DNA from: Prochlorococcus sp. AG-409-I11
GTDB lineage: Bacteria > Cyanobacteriota > Cyanobacteriia > PCC-6307 > Cyanobiaceae
Length of the DNA: 64,000 nt
Assembly (NCBI GenBank): GCA_003215725.1
Contig: QCJX01000001.1
Coordinates: forward strand, 138,288-202,287
Direction of reading: 5' to 3'
Positions 1-10,457 of this stretch are shown here, one piece after another. Below the pieces are notes generated by a model. It was not told the origin of the DNA. It was given only the letters and a program-made list of their open reading frames with translations, and ran no database searches. The position numbers and the translations under genes are program-made. Positions within the stretch are counted from its first letter, which is position 1; each line of letters begins with the position of its first letter.

Positions 1-176
1 CCATTTGTAGAAAGAATGGTTATTGTTCCATTTCTTTTAAATGTCTTAACTCTTTTTGCTTCAGGTAAGCTCGAATCAATTTTTGTGATTAGTAGTCTTT
101 CTATAACAGCAGTACATGAACCAATTGTTAAAGCAAATAGGATTATTGGTATCCAACGTTTACTTTCACGAATCAC
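1..176 (-). CDS. Partial class A penicillin-binding protein-like N-terminus (continues beyond window)
   Basis: Open minus-strand frame from GTG at 176 to the window edge: (M)IRESKRWIPIILFALTIGSCTAVIERLL...LPEAKRVKTFKRNGTITILSTNG. Membrane anchor, then a 'GTITI..xxG' segment resembling transglycosylase/PBP N-termini. GTGA overlap with the chlG stop. Not in the ORF track. Confidence 0.55.
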   Translation of the reverse strand, partial: MIRESKRWIPIILFALTIGSCTAVIERLLITKIDSSLPEAKRVKTFKRNGTITILSTN

Positions 177-1126
177 AACACACTTGCAAGCGGACTATGT
201 CCTATTGCTAATGCTGTTACTAACATTCCGAGTATTAGAAAGGGCTGTGCACTTGCTTGATATTTGACATCAAAAGCCAAAGGATCACGTAGTAACCAAA
301 TATCTTGAAAAGTAATTTGAGGAATGATTAATAAAACAAGAATTATAGAAGCGAAGTGTTGACCAATCAGGATAAGAACTACAACCATTGCAAGTTGAAA
401 GATATCTATCATTCCTGCACTAATCCAACTTGCTTTTTTGATACCAAAAACTACTGGCAAAGACTCTAGCCCTAAAGATTTATCTCCTTCAACACTTTTG
501 AAATCATTGATGACGGCTATCCCTAGCCCTGAAAGACTGTACGCAAGGGTTAATAAAGCAGTGGTCCAAGTCAGTTGACCAAACAGTGCTTGGCCCGCCC
601 ACCATGGTAATGCGATGTAACTTGCACCTAAGGCATAATTACCAAGCCATCCATTTTGTTTAAGTTTGAGTGGAGGGGCAGAATAAATAAAACTTACGAA
701 TGAGCCTCCGAGAGCAAGTAAGAAGACTGACGGTGTTGAATGACCAGCCCAAGCATCAAGACCATATGCAACTCCAAGTCCTGCAAGAAGTAATACCCAG
801 ATTTGAAGTTTTACTTGAATTAGTGGTATTGCCCCAGAAGGAATAGGTCGATTGGGTTCGTTAATTGCATCTATTTCTCTATCAAAATAGTCATTTATGG
901 TTTGTGTATAGCCTGTCAGTAACGGCCCGCTCATGATCATGCATGCAGCTGACGCTAGAAAGTCACTTAGATGCCATTGATACTGACCACTGGCTGCAGC
1001 TCCACATATGACTCCCCATAGCAAAGGAATCCATGTGATGGGCTTCATCAGCTGCAAACGCAACTTCCAAATGTTGGTTGTTTCTGAAGCCCCTTTTATC
1101 CCAAGGAGTTGACGTGCGTCGCTCAC
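173..1126 (-). CDS. chlG: Chlorophyll a synthase (UbiA-family prenyltransferase)
   Basis: Full ORF with NDYFDREIDAINEPNRPIPSG motif and multiple TM segments. Confidence 0.95.
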   Translation of the reverse strand: MSDARQLLGIKGASETTNIWKLRLQLMKPITWIPLLWGVICGAAASGQYQWHLSDFLASAACMIMSGPLLTGYTQTINDYFDREIDAINEPNRPIPSGAIPLIQVKLQIWVLLLAGLGVAYGLDAWAGHSTPSVFLLALGGSFVSFIYSAPPLKLKQNGWLGNYALGASYIALPWWAGQALFGQLTWTTALLTLAYSLSGLGIAVINDFKSVEGDKSLGLESLPVVFGIKKASWISAGMIDIFQLAMVVVLILIGQHFASIILVLLIIPQITFQDIWLLRDPLAFDVKYQASAQPFLILGMLVTALAIGHSPLASVL

Positions 1127-1136
1127 TGATTAAACC

Positions 1137-1370
1137 TCATGCGCGTCTGACTTCATCTTCAAAAAACCACGTTTTTGTTCCATCACTGAGTTCAAGAACT
1201 ACTCCAATTCCACCGCCATCTGTCATCTTGTAATCAAGAACAGTTCCACGGGGATCGTTGGTTAGCTGTGCTATCAGGTTGGTGGGGATACGATCCCGAA
1301 CTTGTTCAAGGTTCACTTTGATTTTAGAACCAATTCTGGTAAGAGTCGACGCCTGGGACATGGCCTGCAA
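1137..1370 (-). CDS. Conserved cyanobacterial small protein (DUF2862-like)
   Basis: 77 aa ORF directly upstream of chlG, same strand; GTVLDYKMTDGGGIGVVLELSDGTKTWFFEDEV. Confidence 0.7.
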   Translation of the reverse strand: MQAMSQASTLTRIGSKIKVNLEQVRDRIPTNLIAQLTNDPRGTVLDYKMTDGGGIGVVLELSDGTKTWFFEDEVRRA

Positions 1371-1418
1371 GGCTTAGTTTGTTGCGCAACCCTAACAAGT
1401 CACCTCTAAATCACACTA

Positions 1419-2186
1419 ATGGTCGCACTTCGCTTAATTCCTTGTCTTGATGTCGCGGATGGTCGCGTGGTTAAGGGCGTTAACTTTGTTGGACTAAGGG
1501 ATGCAGGAGATCCAGTAGAACTTGCTTGCAGATATAGCAAGGCTGGGGCTGATGAATTAGTTTTTCTTGATATTGCAGCTAGTCATGAAGGAAGAGCAAC
1601 GCTTGTGGAGCTTGTTAAACGTACTGCTGAGGCTGTAACCATTCCATTTACTGTTGGAGGAGGGATTAGCTCTTTGAATGGAATTACAGAGCTTCTACGA
1701 GCAGGTGCCGATAAAATAAGCCTTAATTCATCAGCGGTAAGAAATCCAAAACTTATTTCGGAGGGTGCTGATCGATTTGGATGTCAATGTATCGTTGTTG
1801 CTATTGATGCAAGAAGAAGAGTCCAGGAAGGTTCTGGCTGGGATGTATATGTAAATGGGGGAAGAAAAAATACTGGTCTAGATGCAATTACTTGGGCTAA
1901 TGAAGTCGCTTCTTTAGGCGCAGGAGAAATTCTTCTTACTTCCATGGATGGAGATGGGACGCAAAATGGATATGACTTGGAGTTAACAAGAGCAATTGCA
2001 GACTCTGTAGCTATTCCGGTAATAGCTTCTGGAGGTGCAGGCTGTCTCTCTCATATAGCAGAAGCTTTTACTAAAGGTAATGCTTCTGCAGCTCTTTTGG
2101 CGTCACTACTGCATGATGGTGACTTAACAGTTGAAGAAATTAAGAATTACTTGTTAGCAAATAAACTATCTATTAGGCCAGCTTAA
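1419..2186 (+). CDS. hisF: Imidazole glycerol phosphate synthase cyclase subunit
   Basis: [19 protein letters not shown] and (beta/alpha)8 motifs. Confidence 0.97.
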   Translation: MVALRLIPCLDVADGRVVKGVNFVGLRDAGDPVELACRYSKAGADELVFLDIAASHEGRATLVELVKRTAEAVTIPFTVGGGISSLNGITELLRAGADKISLNSSAVRNPKLISEGADRFGCQCIVVAIDARRRVQEGSGWDVYVNGGRKNTGLDAITWANEVASLGAGEILLTSMDGDGTQNGYDLELTRAIADSVAIPVIASGGAGCLSHIAEAFTKGNASAALLASLLHDGDLTVEEIKNYLLANKLSIRPA

Positions 2187-2428
2187 TTTTTAAACTTTCA
2201 AAATTAAGATATCTGTGAAAGTACAACAAATTTATACCTCAATAATTTTAGACTAATTTTAACTCTATAATTTTTGAAAAATTTTAGTTGAGGTTTTCTT
2301 ATTTAATTAAATTAATCCTTTGCTCCTTATGATTTCATAGTTAAAAGCAGATTTGCACGTACTCGAAAAATTTTTTAAGCTACTATTATAACTATTATTT
2401 AAATCAAACATATGAGAATTAAATCTTC

Positions 2429-3130
2429 ATGAGGCCTGGAGATCCCCTCGCAGTGAAGGGCATGTTTAATGCATTAGCTCCCAAGTATGACCTTTTTAAT
2501 GATCTTTTCAGCTTAGGCCTTCATAGGCTTTGGAAAAGGGAACTTTTGTCTATGCTTAGACCTTTACCTGGTGAAGATTGGATAGACCTTTGCTGTGGGA
2601 CAGGTGACCTATGCTTTTCTTTGACGAAACTTGTTTGCCCTACGGGACTGGTCGTAGGGCTAGATGCTGCTCAAGAAACCTTGGAAAGGGCTAAAAGAAG
2701 ATCGTCAAAAAAATTCTCTTCTTCTATCTCTTGGGTGCAAAGAGATGCTTTAAATACAGGGTTGTCCTCTAACCTTTTTGATGGTGCTGTAATGGCTTAT
2801 GGATTGCGTAACCTTGCAGATCCTGAGGGAGGATTGAAGGAACTTTATAGGCTTTTAAAGCCAGGGGGTAGAGCAGGGGTTTTGGATTTTACGCGGATGG
2901 TAGAAGGTTCGTTAGGAGAAAAGTTTCAGAAGTTTTATTTGCGTAAGATTGTTGTTCCCATTTCAGCAAAGATTGGCTTTGGTAGTCATTTTTCTTATTT
3001 AGAAGAAAGTTTAAAAATTTTTCCTGATGGAGAAGCTCAAAAGAAACTTGCTATTAAATCTGGTTTCTCTGAGACTTCTTATAAAACTATTGCGATGGGA
3101 CAGATGGGTATTTTGTTGTTAAAGGCTTGA
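2429..3130 (+). CDS. menG: UbiE/MenG-type quinone methyltransferase
   Basis: SAM-MTase motifs DLCCGTGDL, YGLRNLADPEGGLKELYRLLKPGG. Confidence 0.85.
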   Translation: MRPGDPLAVKGMFNALAPKYDLFNDLFSLGLHRLWKRELLSMLRPLPGEDWIDLCCGTGDLCFSLTKLVCPTGLVVGLDAAQETLERAKRRSSKKFSSSISWVQRDALNTGLSSNLFDGAVMAYGLRNLADPEGGLKELYRLLKPGGRAGVLDFTRMVEGSLGEKFQKFYLRKIVVPISAKIGFGSHFSYLEESLKIFPDGEAQKKLAIKSGFSETSYKTIAMGQMGILLLKA

Positions 3131-3138
3131 TCATCAAA

Positions 3139-3663
3139 TTAAAAGGGTTGAGCCAAATCTTTTCTTCTGCAAAAACCACATTTTCCCCACAGTGCCATTT
3201 CTCCAGCTGGTGAGGGTGTTTTGCAATAGTTACATTGAGCAATTCCATGTATGTCTGTTCTGCTTGGATGCTTGCCCCAAATAGCCTTTTCAGTTTCTAA
3301 TGAGGGAGTTGCTTTTCTGTAATGTTGTTTAATTCTTATATCTTTAACTTCATGACCAGCAGCTCTGAATGCTGCAACAAGTTGAGGTCGATTGTATTGA
3401 ATTGCTTGACGCCATTGAGGATGGCTGGATCCAATAACTAGTATTCCTCCTTTAAGGCTGATAGGTAAGCAATTGTTTGCAATTTGCTTACCCACCAGTT
3501 GAGGCCAATCTTGCCAAATACTTGCTAAGTTTTGTTTTTTTTTCCATTTCACCTTTAAATCTTCTAGACAACTAAAAAGGGATGAGGCTTGCTCAGGACT
3601 GGCTTCTTCTAGAATTTCTCCTTTCCCAAACTTTTTTCGTGTTTGTCTATTTACGGAAGTCAT
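3139..3663 (-). CDS. DUF721/DciA-like protein with C-terminal CxxC...CxxC motif
   Basis: W..LVGKQIANNCLPISLKGGILVIGSSHPQWRQAI core, then CNYC-x14-CGFC. Confidence 0.75.
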   Translation of the reverse strand: MTSVNRQTRKKFGKGEILEEASPEQASSLFSCLEDLKVKWKKKQNLASIWQDWPQLVGKQIANNCLPISLKGGILVIGSSHPQWRQAIQYNRPQLVAAFRAAGHEVKDIRIKQHYRKATPSLETEKAIWGKHPSRTDIHGIAQCNYCKTPSPAGEMALWGKCGFCRRKDLAQPF

Positions 3664-3734
3664 CCCATCACTCTAGATGAAGTATTCCTCATAGCTCGCT
3701 ACCCTCCAGATGGTTTTACTTAATCACTGCCTCA

Positions 3735-4517
3735 ATGGGATTTTTTGACAGGCTGAGTCGCTTGCTTCGAGCCAACCTTAATGATCTTGTCAGCAAGGCA
3801 GAAGATCCTGTCAAGATCCTTGATCAATCAGTAGCCGATATGCAGGCTGATCTTGTCAAGCTTCGCCAAGCAGTGGCAATTGCAATATCTAGTCAGAAAA
3901 GGTTGGGAAGTCAGGCAGACCAGGCTCAAGGACAAATAAAAACTTGGTATGAAAGAGCTGAATTGGCTTTGCAAAAAGGTGAAGAGCAACTAGCAAGGGA
4001 AGCCTTGTCAAGAAGGAAGACTTTTCAAGATTCCTTTTCTTCTTTGAGTGGGCAGCTTCAGGCTCAGGAAGGGCAAGTTGAATTGCTTAAAAGAAGCCTT
4101 GTTTCTTTAGAGGGCAAGATCGCCGAGGCAAAAACAAAGAAAGATATGCTTAAGGCTCGTGCTCAAGCAGCGAAAGCACAGCAACAGCTTCAAAGTGCAG
4201 TGGGGAATATGGGTACAAATTCAGCAATGGCTGCTTTCGAAAGAATGGAAGATAAAGTCCATGCCTTGGAGGCTTCTAGTCAGGCATCAGCTGAACTCGC
4301 TGGGGCTGACTTGGAGAGTCAGTTTGCCGCGTTGGAATCTGGAGATGATATAGATGATGAGTTAAATGAATTACGAAAGACTCTTCAGGCAGGTGTTGAG
4401 GCGGCAGCTCTCCCCTCAGCTAAAGAAAATGTTAACCAATCCGATATTGAAACTGTAAAGGTTGCAGAGGTTGATTCCGATTTAGAAGAACTTAAGCGTT
4501 CTATCGATAAACTTTAA
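3735..4517 (+). CDS. PspA/IM30 (Vipp1-like) family protein
   Basis: MGFFDRLSRLLRANLNDLVSKAEDPVKILDQSVADMQ plus coiled coil. Confidence 0.93.
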   Translation: MGFFDRLSRLLRANLNDLVSKAEDPVKILDQSVADMQADLVKLRQAVAIAISSQKRLGSQADQAQGQIKTWYERAELALQKGEEQLAREALSRRKTFQDSFSSLSGQLQAQEGQVELLKRSLVSLEGKIAEAKTKKDMLKARAQAAKAQQQLQSAVGNMGTNSAMAAFERMEDKVHALEASSQASAELAGADLESQFAALESGDDIDDELNELRKTLQAGVEAAALPSAKENVNQSDIETVKVAEVDSDLEELKRSIDKL

Positions 4518-4547
4518 ATAGATATTTGGACGTTTGAAATTTTAAGT

Positions 4548-5348
4548 TTGGAGAATGTTTTGATGCGTTCAGGGGAACGATTGAAGTCAGCTTCTCGAAT
4601 TGGATATGAATTGCAATCTAATTCATCATCAACAAGACCTTGGAGTTTGCGAATTAAGCCAGTATGCGCGAGTACTGAATTGGACTTATCAAGATGGCTT
4701 GAAGAGAAACCATTTAAAAACATTGTCCCAAGAGCAGTTTTTGCTGGGCGACAACAATTTGGACGAGGTCAGAATAGAAGAATTTGGGAATCTAGATCAG
4801 GTGGAGTTTGGATGAGCGCAGCACTTCCTCTGCTGAATTTAGAAAAACTTTATTCTGCTGGATTATTTGGCTTGGCAGTGGCTTTGGCTTTAGCTGAAAG
4901 ATTGGAAAAAAAAGGTGTTCAGGTTCAAATTAAGTGGCCAAATGACTTAGTAGTTTCTGAAAAAAAACTTGCAGGTCTTTTACCAAGGCTGATTCATAGA
5001 GGAGGAGAACTAAGGCTGGCTAGAGTTGGTATTGGTTTAAATGTTTGCAATAAGGTTCCAGTTGAAGGTATATCACTGTCGAAAATTCTTCCTCCTTTTA
5101 ATTGTTATCCAGCTTATTGGTCTGCAGAAGTTCTTATCGCTTTAGATAGAGCCATGGACCTTTTTGAAAACTCACAATTGATTTGTAGTGAAGTATTTAA
5201 CCGCTTATGGTCTAAGGAATTTTTAGAACCAACAACAGGAGAAAGTTGGTCTATAACTGGATTGGGCATTAATGGTGAATTAAAAATTAGAAAGGGGTTT
5301 AGAAATCAATCTTTAGTTCGGTTTGGGGACGGTTATTTTTTCTTATGA
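4548..5348 (+). CDS. birA: Biotin--[acetyl-CoA-carboxylase] ligase
   Basis: GRGQNRRIWESRSGGVWMSAALP and IKWPNDLVVSEKKLAGLL motifs; exact start uncertain (TTG 4548 or ATG 4563). Confidence 0.88.
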   Translation: MENVLMRSGERLKSASRIGYELQSNSSSTRPWSLRIKPVCASTELDLSRWLEEKPFKNIVPRAVFAGRQQFGRGQNRRIWESRSGGVWMSAALPLLNLEKLYSAGLFGLAVALALAERLEKKGVQVQIKWPNDLVVSEKKLAGLLPRLIHRGGELRLARVGIGLNVCNKVPVEGISLSKILPPFNCYPAYWSAEVLIALDRAMDLFENSQLICSEVFNRLWSKEFLEPTTGESWSITGLGINGELKIRKGFRNQSLVRFGDGYFFL

Positions 5349-6047
5349 GCCAGTTGTATCTACAACTTTCCCATCACAAAAATAAGCTACTTTTTTTGCT
5401 CTTCTAGCAACGTCATCTTCGTGAGTTACCAATACCAATGTTATTCCCTGCTTATGAAGTTCATCAAACAGATCGAGTACATCTTCTGTAGTTTTAGAGT
5501 CAAGTGCACCAGTTGGTTCGTCAGCTAGAAGTAAGGCAGGTTGATTAATAATTGCTCTGGCAATTGCAACTCTTTGTTGTTGACCACCTGATAATTGATT
5601 TGGTCGATTTTGCATCCTGTCGGCAAGTCCCACTCTTTCTAAGGCTTGTTCAGCTAGACACTTTCTTTGTGATGCTGCTACTCCTGCATAAATCATTGGA
5701 AGCATTACGTTCTCTAGAGCATTAGCTTCAGGAAGTAAGTGGAATTGTTGAAAAACAAAACCAAGCTTTCTATTACGTAAGTCTGCGAGAGAATCGTCAT
5801 CAAGATCTTCCACTGCAATACCATTGAGTTCATATTTCCCTTTGCTTGGCTTATCAAGACAGCCAAGAATGTTCATTGCTGTACTTTTCCCGGAACCACT
5901 CGCACCCATAACGGCTAAATAATCTCCCTGATTTATTTGTAGATTAATTTCATCAAGTGCTTTTACTAATACTGAACCATGTCCATAAAGCTTGCTGACA
6001 TTTGAAAGCTTGGCTACTGGATTGACTATTGCAGATTGATTATCCAA
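5343..6047 (-). CDS. ABC transporter ATPase (DevA/MacB/LolD-like)
   Basis: Walker [10 protein letters not shown], signature [14 protein letters not shown], Walker [13 protein letters not shown]. Confidence 0.93.
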   Translation of the reverse strand: MDNQSAIVNPVAKLSNVSKLYGHGSVLVKALDEINLQINQGDYLAVMGASGSGKSTAMNILGCLDKPSKGKYELNGIAVEDLDDDSLADLRNRKLGFVFQQFHLLPEANALENVMLPMIYAGVAASQRKCLAEQALERVGLADRMQNRPNQLSGGQQQRVAIARAIINQPALLLADEPTGALDSKTTEDVLDLFDELHKQGITLVLVTHEDDVARRAKKVAYFCDGKVVDTTGS

Positions 6048-7611
6048 TTAAACCTTTTCCTCCAATAGCAATAGCTTGCTGAAGAATTGGTGTCCCATCA
6101 ACAGCTTCATTAGCCCACTGAAAAAGAGGATTAGAAAGAATTCCTCCTATTGCAGTAACAATTATGCAAGCCATTAAAGCAACTCTAAGAGGAGGTAGAC
6201 CTATAGTTTTCCACTGAATGGGCGGATAAGCTTTAACAACTTCAGAAGCCTCTTGAGGTTCCTTTACAACCATCATTTTAATTACTGATATGTAGTAATA
6301 AATAGAAATAACTGATGTAACAAGGCCAACTATTACTAAAAGATATTGTTCGTCAGCCCAACCAGCGAAGAAAAGATATATTTTTCCGAAAAATCCAATC
6401 ATTGGAGGTATGCCTCCTAGAGAAAGAAGGCAAAGGCTTAATCCAAGAGTAATTAATGGGTCTTTTTGATATAGACCGGAATAATCAGAGATTTTGTCAC
6501 TACCAGTTCTAATTGAAAAGAGAATTATGCATGCGAACGCACCAAGATTCATGAATAAATAAGCAGCCATATAAAGAACCATTGCGGAGAAACCTTCTTT
6601 CGTTCCACAGACAAGACCAATCATCACGAAACCTGCTTGGCCTATTGAGCTATATGCAAGCATTCTCTTCATTGATGTTTGTGCTAATGCGACTACGTTT
6701 CCTAAAGCCATGCTTAATACAGCCAGAACAGTAAAAAGCAGTTTCCACTGATTATCAAAAGCTTCAAAACATCCAACAAGAAGCCTTACTGCCAGAGCAA
6801 AACCAGCTGCTTTTGATCCAACCGAAAGAAATGCAACAACGGGAGTGGGTGAACCTTCATAAACATCAGGAGTCCATTGATGAAAGGGTACAGCGGCAAT
6901 TTTGAATGCCACTGTGGCGAGAACAAAAACAAGAGCCAGTGCTGATAAAGGGGTAGGACTGGTTAATAGTGAAATTCCAATCACTTGAAGACTGGTTGAC
7001 CCACTTATTCCGTATAGAAGAGAAGCTCCATAAAGGAAAACAGCAGCGGCTGCTGACCCTACAAGTAAATATTTCAAAGCGGCTTCTGAGCTTCGAGCAT
7101 CTCTTTTCATGTAGCCAGAAAGGAGGTAGCTAGCGACTGAGAGAGTTTCAAGAGAAACGAAAACACTTACCAAATCAGTTGAACCGCATAAAAGCATTGC
7201 TCCCAATGTCGCTGCCAAGAGAATGGCTGCATACTCTCCAACGGGGCTTCCACTTTGTTCTGCATAACGCCAACTTATAAGAAGTGAAATCAAGGTAGAT
7301 AGAGCGACAACCCCTCTAAATGCAATTGCAAGGTTGTCTGCCAAGAAGGAACCAAGAAAAGATGCTTCTGCTGAAGTGTTCCATTGCATCGCGAGAAGGA
7401 TTAAGGCGGAACTTAGACCTATGTAACAAATTGGTGGAGACCATTTTGCGGCTGTTTGCTCGCCTGAAAGATCAACCAACAAAGTTCCTAGCATTGCAAG
7501 AAGGACTGCTCCTTCAGGGGCCACTGCGCTTGCGTTTAGAGAAAGATTGAGAAGTTCTCCAGGAGCATTGAGGGCCTGTGTGTTGAGAAGAATTGCACCC
7601 ATCTCGGGCAT
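6040..7611 (-). CDS. ndhB: NAD(P)H-quinone oxidoreductase subunit 2
   Basis: 523 aa Proton_antipo_M-type membrane protein; [31 protein letters not shown]. Confidence 0.95.
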   Translation of the reverse strand: MPEMGAILLNTQALNAPGELLNLSLNASAVAPEGAVLLAMLGTLLVDLSGEQTAAKWSPPICYIGLSSALILLAMQWNTSAEASFLGSFLADNLAIAFRGVVALSTLISLLISWRYAEQSGSPVGEYAAILLAATLGAMLLCGSTDLVSVFVSLETLSVASYLLSGYMKRDARSSEAALKYLLVGSAAAAVFLYGASLLYGISGSTSLQVIGISLLTSPTPLSALALVFVLATVAFKIAAVPFHQWTPDVYEGSPTPVVAFLSVGSKAAGFALAVRLLVGCFEAFDNQWKLLFTVLAVLSMALGNVVALAQTSMKRMLAYSSIGQAGFVMIGLVCGTKEGFSAMVLYMAAYLFMNLGAFACIILFSIRTGSDKISDYSGLYQKDPLITLGLSLCLLSLGGIPPMIGFFGKIYLFFAGWADEQYLLVIVGLVTSVISIYYYISVIKMMVVKEPQEASEVVKAYPPIQWKTIGLPPLRVALMACIIVTAIGGILSNPLFQWANEAVDGTPILQQAIAIGGKGLIG

Positions 7612-7715
7612 GGTTTTAATGAAAACAGACCAGTTTTTAAGACTCTAGCGAGGTTATTAAATGTGCATTTGATTTGATCTTGGTCTATACAGCTTGCTAG
7701 ATGGTGAGATAGATA

Positions 7716-10457
7716 GTGAATAAGGTTACCTGCCAACCTGTGGCACATACTCTGGTCATCGTCGAAAGCCCTACCAAGGCAAGAACCATTCGTGGGTTCC
7801 TGCCGAAGAACTTTGAAGTGGTTGCTTCTATGGGGCATGTGAGAGATCTTCCCAACAATGCAAGTGAGATTCCTGCAGCTCACAAAGGAGAGAAATGGGC
7901 AAGTCTTGGCGTAAATACAACTGAAGATTTTGAACCTCTTTATGTTGTTCCTAAAGACAAGAAGAAAGTAGTTAGAGAGCTGAAGTTAGCTCTAAAAGGT
8001 GCTGATCAACTCCTGTTGGCAACAGATGAAGATAGAGAAGGAGAAAGCATTAGTTGGCATTTATTTCAACTGCTAGCTCCAAAAGTACCTGCAAAGAGGA
8101 TGGTCTTTCATGAGATCACAAAGGAAGCAATCACTAAAGCACTTAATAAAACAAGAGATCTTGATATGGAGTTAGTCCAAGCTCAGGAAACACGCAGAAT
8201 ATTGGACCGTCTTGTTGGATATACTCTTTCTCCCCTGTTATGGAAAAAAGTTGCTTGGGGCCTTTCTGCTGGTCGGGTTCAGTCAGTCGCAGTTAGATTA
8301 TTAGTACAACGTGAAAGGGCAAGAAGAGCTTTTAAAGTTGCAAGTTATTGGGATTTAAAGGCAAAGCTTGAAAAAGAAGGAAGTTCTTTCGAGGCAAAAC
8401 TTATCAAAGTTTCTGGTCAAAAAATTGCTAATGGTAGTGATTTTGATGAAGCAACAGGAGCTATTAAAAGTGGAAGTAATGTGAGATTAATTATTGAGGA
8501 TGAAGCTCAAGGTCTTGTAAAGACCTTAAGTTCGGCTGAGTGGAAAGTCAGTGCTGTTGAAGAAAAGCCTTCAATTCGAAGACCTGTTCCTCCGTTTACG
8601 ACCAGCACCCTTCAGCAAGAAGCGAATAGAAAGTTAAGGCTATCAGCTCGAGACACAATGCGTTGTGCTCAAGGTTTGTATGAGCGTGGATTTATTACTT
8701 ATATGAGAACAGATTCTGTCCATTTATCTGAACAAGCCATTGAAGCGGCGCGCAAATGTGTCAAGACAAAATATGGAAAAGAATTCCTCAGCAATGATGT
8801 TCGTCAATTCACAAACAAATCACGAAATGCACAAGAGGCTCATGAGGCAATTCGTCCTGCTGGTGAAACATTTAAAACTCCAAGTGATACCAAATTAGAA
8901 GGCCGCGATTTATCTCTATATGAGTTGATTTGGAAGCGGACGGTTGCTAGTCAGATGGCAGAAGCTCGTTTGACCATGCTTGCAATAGATTTAACAGTTG
9001 ATGATGCAATTTTTAGAGCTAATGGAAAGAGAATAGATTTCCCAGGATTTTTCCGAGCTTATGTTGAAGGTAATGATGACCCTGAGGCTGCTCTTGAAGG
9101 ACAAGAAGTCCTTCTTCCTTCAATGAAGACTGGAGATGTGCTTTCTTCTAATGGAGTAGAGGCGCTACCCCATCAAACAAAGCCTCCAGCAAGATATAGC
9201 GAGGCCTCTCTTGTTAAAATGCTTGAGAAAGAAGGTATTGGTAGACCTTCTACTTATGCCAGCATTATTGGAACAATTGTTGATAGAGGTTATTCGTCTA
9301 TTCAAAATAATTCGCTAACGCCTAGCTTTACTGCATTTGCGGTAACAGCACTTCTGGAAGAACATTTCCCTGACCTTGTCGATACAAGCTTTACCGCAAG
9401 GATGGAGTCAACTCTGGATGAGATATCTACTGGCAAGGTTAAATGGATACCCTATTTGGAAAGTTTTTATAAAGGTGATCAAGGACTTGAAAATCAAGTG
9501 CAGCAGAGGGAAGGGGATATAGATCCTGGAGCATCAAGAACAATTGATCTGGATGGATTGTCATGTGTTGTTCGTATAGGACGTTTTGGAGCTTATTTAG
9601 AAGCAAAGCGGATTAGTGAAGATGGAGAAGAAGAATTGATTAAAGCAACACTTCCTAGAGAGACATCGCCTGGTGATTTAGACGAGGAGAAGGCCGAGTT
9701 AATTCTCAAGCAAAAGACAGATGGACCTGAATCCATAGGAATTGATCCTGAAACAGCTGAGGAGATATATCTACTATTTGGACAATACGGACCTTATGTT
9801 CAAAGAGGCCAAGTTAGTGATGAGATCCCCAAGCCCAAAAGGGCTTCTCTTCCTAAAGGTGTAAAGCCTGAAGATTTATCCCTTGAAGATGCTCTAGGTT
9901 TATTGCGATTGCCTCGTTTGCTTGGTGAGCACCCTGAGGGTGGACGTATTCAAGCTGGATTAGGAAGATTTGGACCCTATGTGGTTTGGGATAAAGGTAA
10001 GGGTGAAAAAGACTATCGCTCATTAAAAGGTGAAGACGATGTTTTGAAAGTTGAAATTCAGCGAGCACTAGAACTACTCTCGATGCCTAAACGAGGAAGA
10101 GGAGGGAGAACAGCTTTAAAAGAATTAGGTACGCCTAAAGGCAGTAAGGAAAAGATTCAGGTTTATGATGGACCTTATGGTCTTTATGTTAAACAAGGCA
10201 AAGTAAATGCTTCTTTACCAGAGGGGAAAGGAGCAGATGAGATAACTCTTGAAGAAGCTATTAACTTATTAGAAGCAAAATCTAAAACCAAGAAAAAAAC
10301 TAGGAAAACAGCTACTACAAAAAAATCAACAGCTAAAACAGCTACTACAAAAAAATCAACAGCTAAAACAGCGGCTCGTAAATCTCCAGCAACAACCAAG
10401 ACAGGACGTCTCAGGGCAAGCAAGGTAAGAGTCATTAAACCTGCACATGAGTTATGA
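7716..10457 (+). CDS. topA: DNA topoisomerase I with lysine-rich repeat tail
   Basis: LVIVESPTKARTIRGFLP, ATDEDREGE, FITYMRTDS; Lys/Thr-rich C-terminus. Confidence 0.97.
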   Translation: MNKVTCQPVAHTLVIVESPTKARTIRGFLPKNFEVVASMGHVRDLPNNASEIPAAHKGEKWASLGVNTTEDFEPLYVVPKDKKKVVRELKLALKGADQLLLATDEDREGESISWHLFQLLAPKVPAKRMVFHEITKEAITKALNKTRDLDMELVQAQETRRILDRLVGYTLSPLLWKKVAWGLSAGRVQSVAVRLLVQRERARRAFKVASYWDLKAKLEKEGSSFEAKLIKVSGQKIANGSDFDEATGAIKSGSNVRLIIEDEAQGLVKTLSSAEWKVSAVEEKPSIRRPVPPFTTSTLQQEANRKLRLSARDTMRCAQGLYERGFITYMRTDSVHLSEQAIEAARKCVKTKYGKEFLSNDVRQFTNKSRNAQEAHEAIRPAGETFKTPSDTKLEGRDLSLYELIWKRTVASQMAEARLTMLAIDLTVDDAIFRANGKRIDFPGFFRAYVEGNDDPEAALEGQEVLLPSMKTGDVLSSNGVEALPHQTKPPARYSEASLVKMLEKEGIGRPSTYASIIGTIVDRGYSSIQNNSLTPSFTAFAVTALLEEHFPDLVDTSFTARMESTLDEISTGKVKWIPYLESFYKGDQGLENQVQQREGDIDPGASRTIDLDGLSCVVRIGRFGAYLEAKRISEDGEEELIKATLPRETSPGDLDEEKAELILKQKTDGPESIGIDPETAEEIYLLFGQYGPYVQRGQVSDEIPKPKRASLPKGVKPEDLSLEDALGLLRLPRLLGEHPEGGRIQAGLGRFGPYVVWDKGKGEKDYRSLKGEDDVLKVEIQRALELLSMPKRGRGGRTALKELGTPKGSKEKIQVYDGPYGLYVKQGKVNASLPEGKGADEITLEEAINLLEAKSKTKKKTRKTATTKKSTAKTATTKKSTAKTAARKSPATTKTGRLRASKVRVIKPAHEL
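10305..10372 (+). repeat. 30-bp perfect tandem repeat (about 2.3 copies) encoding KTATTKKSTA
   Basis: aaaacagctactacaaaaaaatcaacagct at 10305-10334 and 10335-10364, partial third copy. Confidence 0.95.

Noticed and set aside
16-267. Plus ORF of 83 aa
   Set aside because: Antisense to the coupled PBP-like/chlG frames on the minus strand.
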